Positions 4,731-11,926 of a stretch of DNA of 12,865 nucleotides are shown one piece after another. A model generated the notes under the pieces. It did not search any database and had not been told where the DNA came from. It worked only from the letters and a program-made list of their open reading frames with translations. Origin of the DNA: JACQRW01 sp964371935 (lineage in GTDB: Bacteria; Patescibacteriota; Minisyncoccia; Sungbacterales; HO2-52-23); NCBI GenBank assembly GCA_964371935.1, contig CAYJOT010000020.1, positions 1 to 12,865 of the forward strand. Direction: 5' to 3'. The translations under genes were made by a program, and so were the position numbers. Each line of letters starts with the position of its first letter. Positions within the stretch are counted from its first letter, which is position 1.

Positions 4731-4737
4731 CTCCCTT
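4731..4737 (-). promoter_or_regulatory. strong Shine-Dalgarno site of the methyltransferase gene
   Basis: AAGGGAG on the minus strand, 7 nt before ATG 4721-4723. It is the best ribosome binding site in the window and decides this start over the in-frame TTG at 4729. Confidence 0.8.
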
Positions 4738-4767
4738 CTCACAATTTTTCAAGGAAACGATGGAAAA

Positions 4768-4796
4768 ACGATAGCACAACTAAAGTATTCTGTCAA
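4768..4796 (-). promoter_or_regulatory. promoter of the methyltransferase gene
   Basis: On the minus strand TTGACA (4791-4796), 17-bp spacer and TATCGT (4768-4773), with TG one base upstream of the -10 (extended -10). The -35 and most of the spacer lie within the last codons of the lytic transglycosylase gene. Confidence 0.65.
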
Positions 4797-6090
4797 TCTC
4801 ACGGGCAAGGGAAAGGATGCGGTTGGAGTAGTAGCGGCAGATGGATTTGCCGCACGTGGAGCTCCCGGAGATGTAGGTGCGGGCCGCGGCAAGCTCGCCG
4901 GCAGATGTTTGCGACGAGGCGCCGGATTGCGCGAGGAAGATCGCGGCTGCGGTAAATGCGTCTTCGGGATTCCACGGACTTGGCGGAAAGTGGTTGGTGA
5001 GCCGCGCAACCTGGCTCTCAAACCTCAACCAGGTGGTCGGCAGGAATTGCGCGGCTCCCATAGCGCCGCCGCATCCGTAATTGGGGCGCCGCGAGACCGG
5101 CATGCGATCCGGATCAAGCTTGAGTTGGCTGGCGATCTGGAAGAACGCCCGCTTCTCGGCTTCCGCGGTATTTGGCTTGCCAATATCAATATAACACTCA
5201 TAGAGATCACGGCGCCAGGTGCCAGTGCCGACGTTTGATCCGACACTGATTACGCCGTCTTCAAATTGCTTTCCGGTTTCCACCTCGAGAAGCGCCAACA
5301 AAAACGCCGGGCGTATGTTTGCGCGCGATGCGGCAAGCGTTGCCACGCGCACCGCCTCTTCGGCCGTGATGCCGGTCTTGCCCAAGTAGAAAAGCTGGGC
5401 GCGCAACGCCGCAATATCGCTTTTCTTGGATTGGAGGAGCTGCTGGAAAAGCGCCTCTTTTCCCTTGGTCTGGCGCAGCAAATCATCTTTCTCTTTTTTC
5501 TTGATGGCAAGAAAACGTCGCTCAACGTCTTGAAGCGCTTTCAGGCTTTGCTGGTCTTCCTGCGTCTGCACAAGATCCCCTTTTTGTTTCTGGAGTTCAT
5601 CGCGATCCGTCTTGAACTCGGCAAGCGTCTGTTGAACGCTGTTTTGCACCAGAGTCAGCGAGCGCAGGGAGTTGAAAAAATCCGAGACGGTTTTGTTCTT
5701 CAGTAAAATAGTAACCGCATTTTCATTGCCATACGCGTAGAGCAATAAAAGGCTTGCGCCAAGCGATGTGCGGGAAGCATCTATTTTCTTGCCAAGAATC
5801 ACAATCCCGGTGCTCTTGTTCTTGATCTCAAGATCGGTCTGGCGCAGCGCAATCGTGAGGCGCTTAATTTCGACTTCCCGGCGTTTTACCTCCGTATCTA
5901 TGGCTTTTACTTCGTTGCCGAGCGTACGGGATTGGCCGCGCGCCTGCTGGAGCGTTCCGTCCAGCTGTTGAGCTTCTTGTTCCAATGCGGCAAGCTGCTG
6001 TTCAATCTCGGTGCGTTGCGCCGCAATTGGTGCGGCATAAACCGGCAAAAATATTCCCAATAAAAAAAGAGAAAATAAAAATGAGCGCAT
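4780..6090 (-). CDS. secreted coiled-coil lytic transglycosylase (MltB/SLT-like)
   Basis: A 436-aa secreted peptidoglycan hydrolase. Residues 1-20 are a signal peptide ending PVYA-A. Residues 25-95 and 150-235 are long charged coiled coils of the kind seen in EnvC, PcsB and CwlO-type cell-wall hydrolase regulators. The catalytic domain (about 240-436) has LLALLEVETG with the probable catalytic Glu271, and the YGCGGAMGAAQFLPTTW signature (338-354), as in MltB-like transglycosylases. WNPEDAFTAAAIFLA (373-387) is also typical. These enzymes cleave MurNAc-GlcNAc bonds to form 1,6-anhydroMurNAc. Cysteines 299, 340, 413 and 418 could form disulfides outside the cell. The coiled coil suggests control by a partner such as FtsEX, which is inferred. 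It starts 11 nt after rplY with no visible Shine-Dalgarno site. Confidence 0.88.
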   Translation of the reverse strand: MRSFLFSLFLLGIFLPVYAAPIAAQRTEIEQQLAALEQEAQQLDGTLQQARGQSRTLGNEVKAIDTEVKRREVEIKRLTIALRQTDLEIKNKSTGIVILGKKIDASRTSLGASLLLLYAYGNENAVTILLKNKTVSDFFNSLRSLTLVQNSVQQTLAEFKTDRDELQKQKGDLVQTQEDQQSLKALQDVERRFLAIKKKEKDDLLRQTKGKEALFQQLLQSKKSDIAALRAQLFYLGKTGITAEEAVRVATLAASRANIRPAFLLALLEVETGKQFEDGVISVGSNVGTGTWRRDLYECYIDIGKPNTAEAEKRAFFQIASQLKLDPDRMPVSRRPNYGCGGAMGAAQFLPTTWLRFESQVARLTNHFPPSPWNPEDAFTAAAIFLAQSGASSQTSAGELAAARTYISGSSTCGKSICRYYSNRILSLAREIDRIL

Positions 6091-6101
6091 GGCTAATTAC
6101 A

Positions 6102-6779
6102 TTAGGCGGCAACTTCTTCTTCTGCTTTCTGCTCTTGTTCCTTTTCTTTGAGTTCGTCGCGTTCGGTCTTGATCATCTCGGGCGATGTCTCAACTGGTTT
6201 TTCCGAGAGCGCGGCAATATCTTCTTCAGATCGGGGCGCTTCAACCACGGCGATGGTCTCATCTAAATCAGCGATCAGCATCACGCCTGCGGGGAGCGCA
6301 ATATCACTCACATGGATTGTTGAGCCAATGGCCGCAAGCAATGACAGATCAACCATAAGTTCGTGCGGAAGATTCTGGGGCAGCGCTTCAACCTCTAGTT
6401 CTTGCACGACCCTGACAAGCACGCCCGCATCATTTTTAACAGCCAAGGACTCTCCGACAAATTCAAGAGGCACATGCGTGCGGATCACTTTATCCATGCG
6501 CACGGCATGAAAATCGGCGTGTATCGGCATATCGCTGACGGGATCATATGAGACATCGTGGATCAGGACATTAAAAAATGCCTTTCCGTCAACATCCAGC
6601 GTCACCAATGTTGATTCACCTGCTGCACGAAGCGTTGCCACAAAGTCCTTATATGAGATCACCACTGGCTGGGAAGCAACCCCTTCGCCGTACACCACCG
6701 CAGGTAAAAATCCGCTTTTTCGAAGCGTTTTTGCCGACTTTCCAAGCTGATTTCGTGATTGCGCAGTAAGTTGCTGCAT
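6102..6779 (-). CDS. rplY: 50S ribosomal protein L25 / general stress protein CTC
   Basis: A 225-aa L25 of the long CTC/TL5 type, which binds 5S rRNA. The N-terminal L25 domain (about 1-95) has LRKSGFLPAVVYGEG and VLIHDVSYDPVSDMPIHADFHAV, the characteristic 5S-binding end. The CTC C-terminal beta domain (about 96-190) has VPLEFVGESLAVKNDAGVL, ELEVEALPQNLPH and the closing AVVEAPRSEED. The tail (190-225) is low-complexity and highly charged, ending EEEVAA. Start ATG 6777-6779 has only a poor purine stretch upstream. It lies 60 nt after the aldolase gene and 11 nt before the transglycosylase gene in the same direction. Confidence 0.93.
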   Translation of the reverse strand: MQQLTAQSRNQLGKSAKTLRKSGFLPAVVYGEGVASQPVVISYKDFVATLRAAGESTLVTLDVDGKAFFNVLIHDVSYDPVSDMPIHADFHAVRMDKVIRTHVPLEFVGESLAVKNDAGVLVRVVQELEVEALPQNLPHELMVDLSLLAAIGSTIHVSDIALPAGVMLIADLDETIAVVEAPRSEEDIAALSEKPVETSPEMIKTERDELKEKEQEQKAEEEVAA

Positions 6780-6839
6780 ATACCGCTACTCTACCACACT
6801 CCGAAAAAAAAGAAAAGGAGCACATTCGGGACGACTTTC

Positions 6840-7718
6840 TCAAATCTTATTGACTGCTCTGAACAATTGTAATTTCTTTTTCACCACTTCTTTCATGGCA
6901 TTAATTGCGCTCGCATCCAGCTTGTACATGGCGGCCTCATCAAGATGCTCGGCCAAACTCTTCTTTAATTCGCTGACAAACGCGATCCGCAAATCTGTGT
7001 TGATATGGATATTGGCGATTCCGGCATCAATCGCCTGCCGGATCTGATCATCCGGAATACCGGATGCGGCATGGAGCACGAGAGCCACATGCTCCGGCAC
7101 CACACCGCGAATAGCCGCGATGCGTTCAATGTCGAGATCGGGCTCATCAAGCGAGATGCCGTGGATGTTTCCTACGGCAATGGCAAGCCGGTCTATGCCG
7201 GTCTCCTCGACAAATTCTTTTGCCTGTTCCGGCTTGGTATAATCTTCGGGGCTCACCTCTATCTTCTCGTGCTGGACCTTTGATTCGCCACGCAAATATC
7301 CCAACTCTCCCTCAATTGAAAATTGAAAATTGAAAATTGAAAATTTTGTCTTCGCATACTCAACGATCTCTTTCGTTCCCGCGATATTTCTCTCAAACGA
7401 TTCTGCGGACAGATCAATGTGGATTGAATCAAACCCGGCATCAATCGCCTGCTTGGCGGCGTCAACGCTCTTGGTGTGATCCGCATTCACGAACACCGGT
7501 ATTCCATACTCGTCACGAAATACGTCACGCAACGCAACTGCCTCAAGCAACCCGAGATGTTTGCGCTCCCCTTCCGATAGCCCGATAATCGCAGGCGATC
7601 CGACCTCTTTGCACGCCTCCACAATCGCACGCATCTGATCAAGCTCGGACGCGTTAAAATGTCCGGTTGCCCAGTGATCGTGCATAGCATCCGTTAAAAA
7701 TTCTTTGAGTATGTTCAT
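6840..7718 (-). CDS. fba: class II fructose-bisphosphate aldolase
   Basis: This 292-aa enzyme interconverts fructose 1,6-bisphosphate with DHAP and glyceraldehyde 3-phosphate (glycolysis/gluconeogenesis) using a divalent metal. The catalytic Asp80 and zinc ligand His81 are in NADHT, the EGELG motif is at 136-140, and His186 (GNIHG) and His216 (LHAASG) are the other zinc ligands. NIHINTDLR (236-244) is the phosphate-loop region. Two positions are unusual: LHAASG replaces the common LHGGSG/LHGSSG, and NIHINTD has His where many homologues have Lys. Tagatose-bisphosphate aldolase or another class II substrate is possible. Residues 126-134 come from a tandem heptanucleotide repeat just before EGELG. 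No Shine-Dalgarno site is visible. The gene starts 14 nt after the upstream pseudopilin. Confidence 0.9.
   Translation of the reverse strand: MNILKEFLTDAMHDHWATGHFNASELDQMRAIVEACKEVGSPAIIGLSEGERKHLGLLEAVALRDVFRDEYGIPVFVNADHTKSVDAAKQAIDAGFDSIHIDLSAESFERNIAGTKEIVEYAKTKFSIFNFQFSIEGELGYLRGESKVQHEKIEVSPEDYTKPEQAKEFVEETGIDRLAIAVGNIHGISLDEPDLDIERIAAIRGVVPEHVALVLHAASGIPDDQIRQAIDAGIANIHINTDLRIAFVSELKKSLAEHLDEAAMYKLDASAINAMKEVVKKKLQLFRAVNKI
7316..7343. repeat. tandem heptanucleotide repeat (TTGAAAA x4) inside fba
   Basis: Four perfect head-to-tail copies of TTGAAAA (plus strand; TTTTCAA in the coding sense), with a partial unit after. It encodes residues 126-134 of the aldolase (FSIFNFQFS). Relative to usual aldolase spacing between VEYAK and EGELG, about seven residues are extra, equal to three repeat units (21 bp). 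Confidence 0.95.
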
Positions 7719-7732
7719 AGTAAGTTAGGTGA

Positions 7733-8275
7733 TTAAGGACACCAGCGAGCGTGCGGAATAACGAGATAACATATGTCATCACCAGTACAGGCATCGCTGC
7801 CATTTAATCGGATCCCATCCGGTCCGGCGGATCGAATCGTATCAAACCGGCAATCACTGGGTCCCCCTTCGCGCTCATTTTCATCCAACAGATACGGACT
7901 TCCCCATGGATCGCGTGTCATTAGATTGATTCCAGATACAATTCCTCCAGTAGCACCCTGAATCGTATTTAATGCATTTATCCATTGCGTATAACAAGCA
8001 GAAGCAGCAGAAACATTGCGGATATCCCAACCCCGACAGATACATTCGCTGCAACCGCTTCCGGTTATATCCTGCAACCGGTTTCCATTCTCCCCTTGGG
8101 CGATAACTGCCATTTTCACAAACTCGTTTAGCTCCACTTGCGTCCGCGCAGACCTTGCCTTATTGCGAGCGCTATTAACCGACGCAAAAACAATACTCGC
8201 AAGCAAACTGATGATTGAAATGACTACTAAAAGTTCAATCAGTGTAAAGCCTCGTCGTTGGGACAGAAAATACAT
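7733..8275 (-). CDS. GspG-like type II/IV pseudopilin
   Basis: A 180-aa pilin-like protein. Class III prepilin leader RRG^FTLIELLVVISIISLLAS: cleavage after Gly9, mature Phe1 (residue 10) and Glu5 (residue 14). The hydrophobic helix runs to about residue 33. The C-terminal half has RDPWGSPY and SAGPDG...DDI, close to the DPWG and calcium-binding loop of GspG major pseudopilins. Cysteines in SGCSECICRGW and near the C-terminus could form disulfides. It would be processed by a prepilin peptidase and assembled into a type IV pilus or secretion pseudopilus. It sits 12 nt after the sugar-kinase gene and 14 nt before fba, with no assembly genes in the window. No Shine-Dalgarno site is visible. Confidence 0.88.
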   Translation of the reverse strand: MYFLSQRRGFTLIELLVVISIISLLASIVFASVNSARNKARSARTQVELNEFVKMAVIAQGENGNRLQDITGSGCSECICRGWDIRNVSAASACYTQWINALNTIQGATGGIVSGINLMTRDPWGSPYLLDENEREGGPSDCRFDTIRSAGPDGIRLNGSDACTGDDICYLVIPHARWCP

Positions 8276-8287
8276 CCTATTGCTTTA

Positions 8288-9271
8288 TTAAAGTGGCCTT
8301 GGCACATAATCCTTCGGGGCTTTGGCAAGCCACTCCGCAAGCTGCGACCGATTGAGCAGTCCTGCGCGTGCGCCGATTCCCTGCACCACGGACATAGAGT
8401 TGATCGGCGCCCACATCAGCGCCTCTTTCATGCTTTTTCCAAGCGCCAGCGCAACTGTAAATGTTGAAGAAAACGCATCACCCGCGCCGGTGCGCTGGAG
8501 CGGCGGTTTGGGATCGGGGTAGAGCGGCATCTGCCACGCCTCTTTTCCATCATACGCATACGCGCCATTGACTCCGTCAGTAATCGCAATCATCTTTGGT
8601 CCCAGAGCCGCAATCATAAGCATAAGCCTTTTGATATCGTCCTCTTTACTCTCCAAAATACGCTGCGCCTCCTCTTTATTGCAGAAAAAAATATCTGTTC
8701 GCCGGTAGAGCCCCTTGAGTTTATCTTTCCCGAGTTTCATTTGAAATGTCCCCGGCTGAAATGCAAACTTGACCTTCGGGTGATTCCACAGGTACTCCTC
8801 AATGACGCGATGAAACTCAAGCGACTGTTCGGCAAGTGATGAAAGATACATCCAGCGCGACTCCGCAATCTCGGGCAGCGCATACGGATAATTTTCGTGT
8901 TTTATTAAAATAGTCCGGTCGTCTTCATACCACAGTACATAATGATAGTTGGTCTTCCGACCCGGGTGTACTCTCATATACCTTGTGTCCACTTTTTCAA
9001 CTGCAAGCGCATCCATGCACTCTTTGCCAAAATAATCATCGCCCAGATTCGAGACCAACGCGCTTTTCAGACCAAGCCGCGCTGCCGAGACCGCGGCATT
9101 GGCGCTATTACCCACAGCCGGCACGATATATACATCCTCATAAGGCACTTTATCGCCAAACCGAAAACATATCTCGCGCACACCATGATCCATATCAATA
9201 TGCGCGCTGGGGTCTTTCAGCTTAATAAACGCATCAGTAACGATGTCTCCAATGGCAATAAAATCATGCAT
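8288..9271 (-). CDS. PfkB-family carbohydrate kinase
   Basis: A 327-aa ribokinase-fold kinase that transfers phosphate from ATP to a sugar or nucleoside. N-terminal IAIGDIVTDAF, substrate-side VGNSANAAVSAARLG (53-67) and the C-terminal PfkB signature TGAGDAFSSTF (261-271) with catalytic base Asp265. The residue before TGAGD is Arg260 where most members have Asp. ITDGVNGAYAY (230-240) is the usual ATP-site strand. The substrate cannot be assigned: adenosine, ribose, fructose or fructose 6-phosphate are all open. The next genes downstream are a pseudopilin and fba. It starts 4 nt after nagZ, so the two are probably co-transcribed. No Shine-Dalgarno site is seen. Confidence 0.87.
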   Translation of the reverse strand: MHDFIAIGDIVTDAFIKLKDPSAHIDMDHGVREICFRFGDKVPYEDVYIVPAVGNSANAAVSAARLGLKSALVSNLGDDYFGKECMDALAVEKVDTRYMRVHPGRKTNYHYVLWYEDDRTILIKHENYPYALPEIAESRWMYLSSLAEQSLEFHRVIEEYLWNHPKVKFAFQPGTFQMKLGKDKLKGLYRRTDIFFCNKEEAQRILESKEDDIKRLMLMIAALGPKMIAITDGVNGAYAYDGKEAWQMPLYPDPKPPLQRTGAGDAFSSTFTVALALGKSMKEALMWAPINSMSVVQGIGARAGLLNRSQLAEWLAKAPKDYVPRPL

Positions 9272-9275
9272 ACAA

Positions 9276-10418
9276 TTAGTATTTAAATTTTTCCTTCAGC
9301 AGCATAATACGCCAGACGCTTTCATCAAATCGCTGCTCCGTAATTTCTCCCCGTCTCACCGCTGATATGAGACGCATATATATCTTATCATACTCCGGCA
9401 AGCTTCTCACGGCAAGTACAATGTCATCCCCGGCCTTGACCGCACGCAGTCCGGCACCTGCAAGATCATATGTGCGCATTATCGCACCCATACCAAGATC
9501 ATCCGTGATCACCACTCCCTGATACCCCAGATCGCCGCGCAACATTTTTCTAATTATGATCGGCGAAAAACTTGCCGGATATTGCTTGTCAATGCGGGGA
9601 AACTTAATGTGCCCAGGCATGACCATGGGTACTCCAGCAAGCACGGCCTGCCGAAACGGCTGGAGCTCGTTGACAAGCCCCGCATACGTTGAGTTTTTGA
9701 CTGGAAGATCTTTATGAGAGTCAACCGCAGTTCCGCCGTGCCCGGGAAAGTGTTTGGCAACCGAAATAATCCCTGCCTGCTTATAGCCGCGAATCATCGC
9801 CTCTCCCAGGAGAGCGACTTGTTCCGCATTGCCACGAAAAGTCCTGGAAAATATGAAATCGCGCGACGAGCTTGTGACATCAAGCACGGGCGAAAAATTC
9901 ACATTTACGCCAAGCTCTCGTAACTCTTTTCCGCGCGATAGCCCGACCCGGAAGGCGGTTTCGGTATCAAGAATATCTCTCTGCGCCGTAAGCTCGTGTA
10001 GAAATCGAAATCGCGATACGATTCCTCCTTCCTGATCAACCCCGATCAGAAGCAACGGATCACCCGCTTGCGCGGCATTGTCTTGCAACTGCCGGATCAA
10101 TTTTTTTGTCTGCTCCGCCGATACTACATTCTTACCAAGCAAAATCACGCCCCCGATGTGACGTTCGCGGAGCCACTGCCCTGTGGTGGTCGAAAGCGAA
10201 CTTCCCGGAATACTCACCATCATCATCTGGCCTATTTTTTGCTCAATTGAAAGTTCCGAAATCTTTCTTCCTAATTCCGTTGCACGACGGTTGTGAAGAG
10301 ACGAAAAAGCTGCTGATGCTGCATGCATGGTTTCCTTCGACGTGAATGTTTCCATTTCGGAGAGCAGAAACGCCGTTGCGAGCACCAACGCGGATAAAAA
10401 CACGAGAAGTTGCTTCAT
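9276..10418 (-). CDS. nagZ: exported NagZ-like GH3 beta-N-acetylhexosaminidase
   Basis: A 380-aa glycoside hydrolase family 3 enzyme expected to remove GlcNAc from peptidoglycan fragments. Residues 5-20 form a signal peptide or membrane anchor, so it acts outside the membrane, unlike cytoplasmic E. coli NagZ. Motifs: IGVDQEGG (125-132), GVNVNFSPVLDV (170-181), and KHFPGHGGTAVDSH (222-235), the mobile loop with the His-Asp dyad (His228, Asp233 region) specific to NagZ. VVITDDLGM (302-310) carries nucleophile Asp306. Only the single TIM-barrel domain is present. It follows a pseudopilin gene by 15 nt and precedes the kinase by 4 nt. Together with the lytic transglycosylase it suggests turnover of own or foreign cell wall. 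Confidence 0.92.
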   Translation of the reverse strand: MKQLLVFLSALVLATAFLLSEMETFTSKETMHAASAAFSSLHNRRATELGRKISELSIEQKIGQMMMVSIPGSSLSTTTGQWLRERHIGGVILLGKNVVSAEQTKKLIRQLQDNAAQAGDPLLLIGVDQEGGIVSRFRFLHELTAQRDILDTETAFRVGLSRGKELRELGVNVNFSPVLDVTSSSRDFIFSRTFRGNAEQVALLGEAMIRGYKQAGIISVAKHFPGHGGTAVDSHKDLPVKNSTYAGLVNELQPFRQAVLAGVPMVMPGHIKFPRIDKQYPASFSPIIIRKMLRGDLGYQGVVITDDLGMGAIMRTYDLAGAGLRAVKAGDDIVLAVRSLPEYDKIYMRLISAVRRGEITEQRFDESVWRIMLLKEKFKY

Positions 10419-10433
10419 GGCAAGGTTTCCGAA

Positions 10434-11048
10434 TCAGGGAGCCAATAGGACGGTATAGTCAAACTCGGTTCCCCAGTTGCGACACGAGGGATCGCATGTA
10501 CCGGGACAGTTGGGATGATTCGGATTGCATGGCTGCGGACCGCATGTTGCTTTGGGCAATGTTGCAAGATTGAGCACTTCTGCTGCCCGAAATCCGATTA
10601 CGGCAAAAGTTTTTGAACTCCCTAGCTTGCATCCATACCAGTCGCCATTATAATTCCCATAATAGGTATAAAAGAAAGTCCCGTCTGGACGAGGATTGAA
10701 CATGGCCCATAATGGCGGAGAAGTTTGCGTAGGAGGACCGACATTAATCGGATCCACTGGGGTCTGGGCAAGATATGGTCGCAAATACTCCATAAAATCT
10801 GAATAAAAACTCACCTCCCACCCAGCAAGATTCTGTCCGTTGGTGTACGTAACACCCGGATACGCATTATTGGCGTCGTAATACAACTGGAGCGCTTTAG
10901 TAATATTGTCCATATCCGCCAGACGCCGCGCGTCCCGCGCTTTTGCCCGCGCGGAATTCAAGGACGCCAGCACCACGCTCGCAAGAAGCGAGATGATCGA
11001 AATCACCACGAGGAGTTCGATCAACGTAAATCCCGTTTTCCGGTTCAT
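10434..11048 (-). CDS. type IV pilin-like / pseudopilin protein
   Basis: A 204-aa protein with prepilin leader NRKTG^FTLIELLVVISIISLLAS: cleavage after Gly6, mature Glu5 at residue 11. The helix is followed by SARAKARDARRLADMDNITKALQLYYDANNAYPG, the classic pseudopilin N-terminal stalk. The C-terminal domain is rich in Tyr, Trp and Gly (TFFYTYYGNYNGDWYG). Near the end is a Cys-Pro-rich loop (CGPQPCNPNHPNCPGTCDPSC, about 173-193) with several cysteines that suggest disulfides. It has the only TGA stop in the window. The ATG overlaps the TAA of the preceding gene (TAATG), indicating translational coupling. Confidence 0.88.
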   Translation of the reverse strand: MNRKTGFTLIELLVVISIISLLASVVLASLNSARAKARDARRLADMDNITKALQLYYDANNAYPGVTYTNGQNLAGWEVSFYSDFMEYLRPYLAQTPVDPINVGPPTQTSPPLWAMFNPRPDGTFFYTYYGNYNGDWYGCKLGSSKTFAVIGFRAAEVLNLATLPKATCGPQPCNPNHPNCPGTCDPSCRNWGTEFDYTVLLAP

Positions 11049-11401
11049 TAAAAAGGTTGAATTTTTTTATATTCCTCCAGTTCTTTTGGGGTAAGACCGG
11101 GACCCCGTTCAATATACGGTCCTCCAATACCGTTGACAAACAAAAAAATGGAAAACAGCCCAATAACACACGCAAGAGCAAGCAGCGCGTATGCGGCCTG
11201 GCGCTCGGTCTTGAGCGTACCGCCCGAATGCCGCAAAACCCATGTAATCATCTTTGGCGTCTGAAGCTCGCCCAGAATCGCACGAGACCGGTACATTTGT
11301 CCGTCCAGCCGCACCGCAGATTCGTCCGGCATTGCAGCAGGTCCTGATGGAGCGGACGGCGCAATAAGTTTGTCTTTGTTATATTGCTCAAGAATATCCA
11401 T
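11048..11401 (-). CDS. hypothetical single-pass membrane protein
   Basis: I do not recognise this 117-aa protein. Residues 1-65 are polar and proline/alanine-rich at the start (IAPSAPSGPAAMP). One strong hydrophobic segment (about 69-90, AYALLALACVIGLFSIFLFVNG) is followed by a short tail with GPGLTPKELEEYKK. Orientation would be N-in with a roughly 25-residue outer tail, or the reverse. It lies between another small membrane protein (4 nt upstream) and a pseudopilin (1-nt overlap), so it may be an accessory of pilus assembly, an inference from position only. Confidence 0.7.
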   Translation of the reverse strand: MDILEQYNKDKLIAPSAPSGPAAMPDESAVRLDGQMYRSRAILGELQTPKMITWVLRHSGGTLKTERQAAYALLALACVIGLFSIFLFVNGIGGPYIERGPGLTPKELEEYKKIQPF

Positions 11402-11405
11402 ACGC

Positions 11406-11861
11406 TTATGCTTCGCGTTTTCGCTCGCGTGTAATCACGAACCAGTGATAGAGATATAACGGCAGCCCGATAATGATAAACGCAAGCGAGTTGGATGCCT
11501 CACGCTCACGGGACGCGCGAAGATAATCAATATTTTTCTGCGATTCCTGCCATGATTGATACTCCACGAGCCAGCGGCTAAGCGCATCCTTTTCTTCGCT
11601 AGAAATTTCTTTTTTCTCGGTAATTTTTACGCTACCCAAACCCTTTTCTTTCTGTACCGATACCGGTTCCAGCACCCCATACGGAGGATATGGCGGTGCG
11701 GACCGGACACTTTCCGGCTTGTCCGCCTCGCGGAAAATAAAAATCTTCAGACCCAAGTCCAGGAGCCGCACCGCACCGATAACCATCAGCACGAGACCGA
11801 TAAGCGCAAACAAATACAGATAGATGGTCCGGATAAGTGAATGTTTTTGGAATAACGGCAT
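11406..11861 (-). CDS. hypothetical two-pass membrane protein
   Basis: A 151-aa protein with two hydrophobic segments, about 11-40 (TIYLYLFALIGLVLMVIGAV and following) and about 124-141 (SLAFIIIGLPLYLYHWFV). They flank a roughly 80-residue charged, Lys/Glu-rich loop with PPYPPYG. The N-terminal segment YLYLFALIGLVLMVIGAVRL resembles small membrane proteins common in Patescibacteria that I cannot name with confidence. It is the first gene after the promoter at 11898-11926, with a leader of about 30 nt and no Shine-Dalgarno site, and probably heads the operon with the 117-aa protein and the pseudopilin. Confidence 0.7.
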   Translation of the reverse strand: MPLFQKHSLIRTIYLYLFALIGLVLMVIGAVRLLDLGLKIFIFREADKPESVRSAPPYPPYGVLEPVSVQKEKGLGSVKITEKKEISSEEKDALSRWLVEYQSWQESQKNIDYLRASREREASNSLAFIIIGLPLYLYHWFVITRERKREA

Positions 11862-11897
11862 AAATGAGAGTGAAAATTATTGATCGTCGTTAGCTTG

Positions 11898-11926
11898 ATT
11901 ATACGCCAAGGCTACTTTCTCTTCAA
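11898..11926 (-). promoter_or_regulatory. strong promoter of the membrane protein / pseudopilin operon
   Basis: Minus strand TTGAAG (11921-11926), 17-bp spacer, TATAAT (11898-11903). The expected start is about 11891. The -35 lies in the final codons of the transketolase gene, so this operon can be expressed independently of it. Confidence 0.8.

Noticed and set aside
6780..6839. Terminator between fba and rplY
   Set aside because: CTCC/GGAG can pair around a T-rich loop, but the stem is extended only by G-U pairs and has no T tail.
7316..7343. CRISPR array or intergenic satellite
   Set aside because: The units are 7 bp, contiguous and without spacers, and lie inside a continuous aldolase frame.
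10434..10436. UGA recoding, as in Gracilibacteria or Absconditabacteria
   Set aside because: UGA is used as a stop here and no gene in the window needs in-frame UGA, so the standard bacterial code fits.
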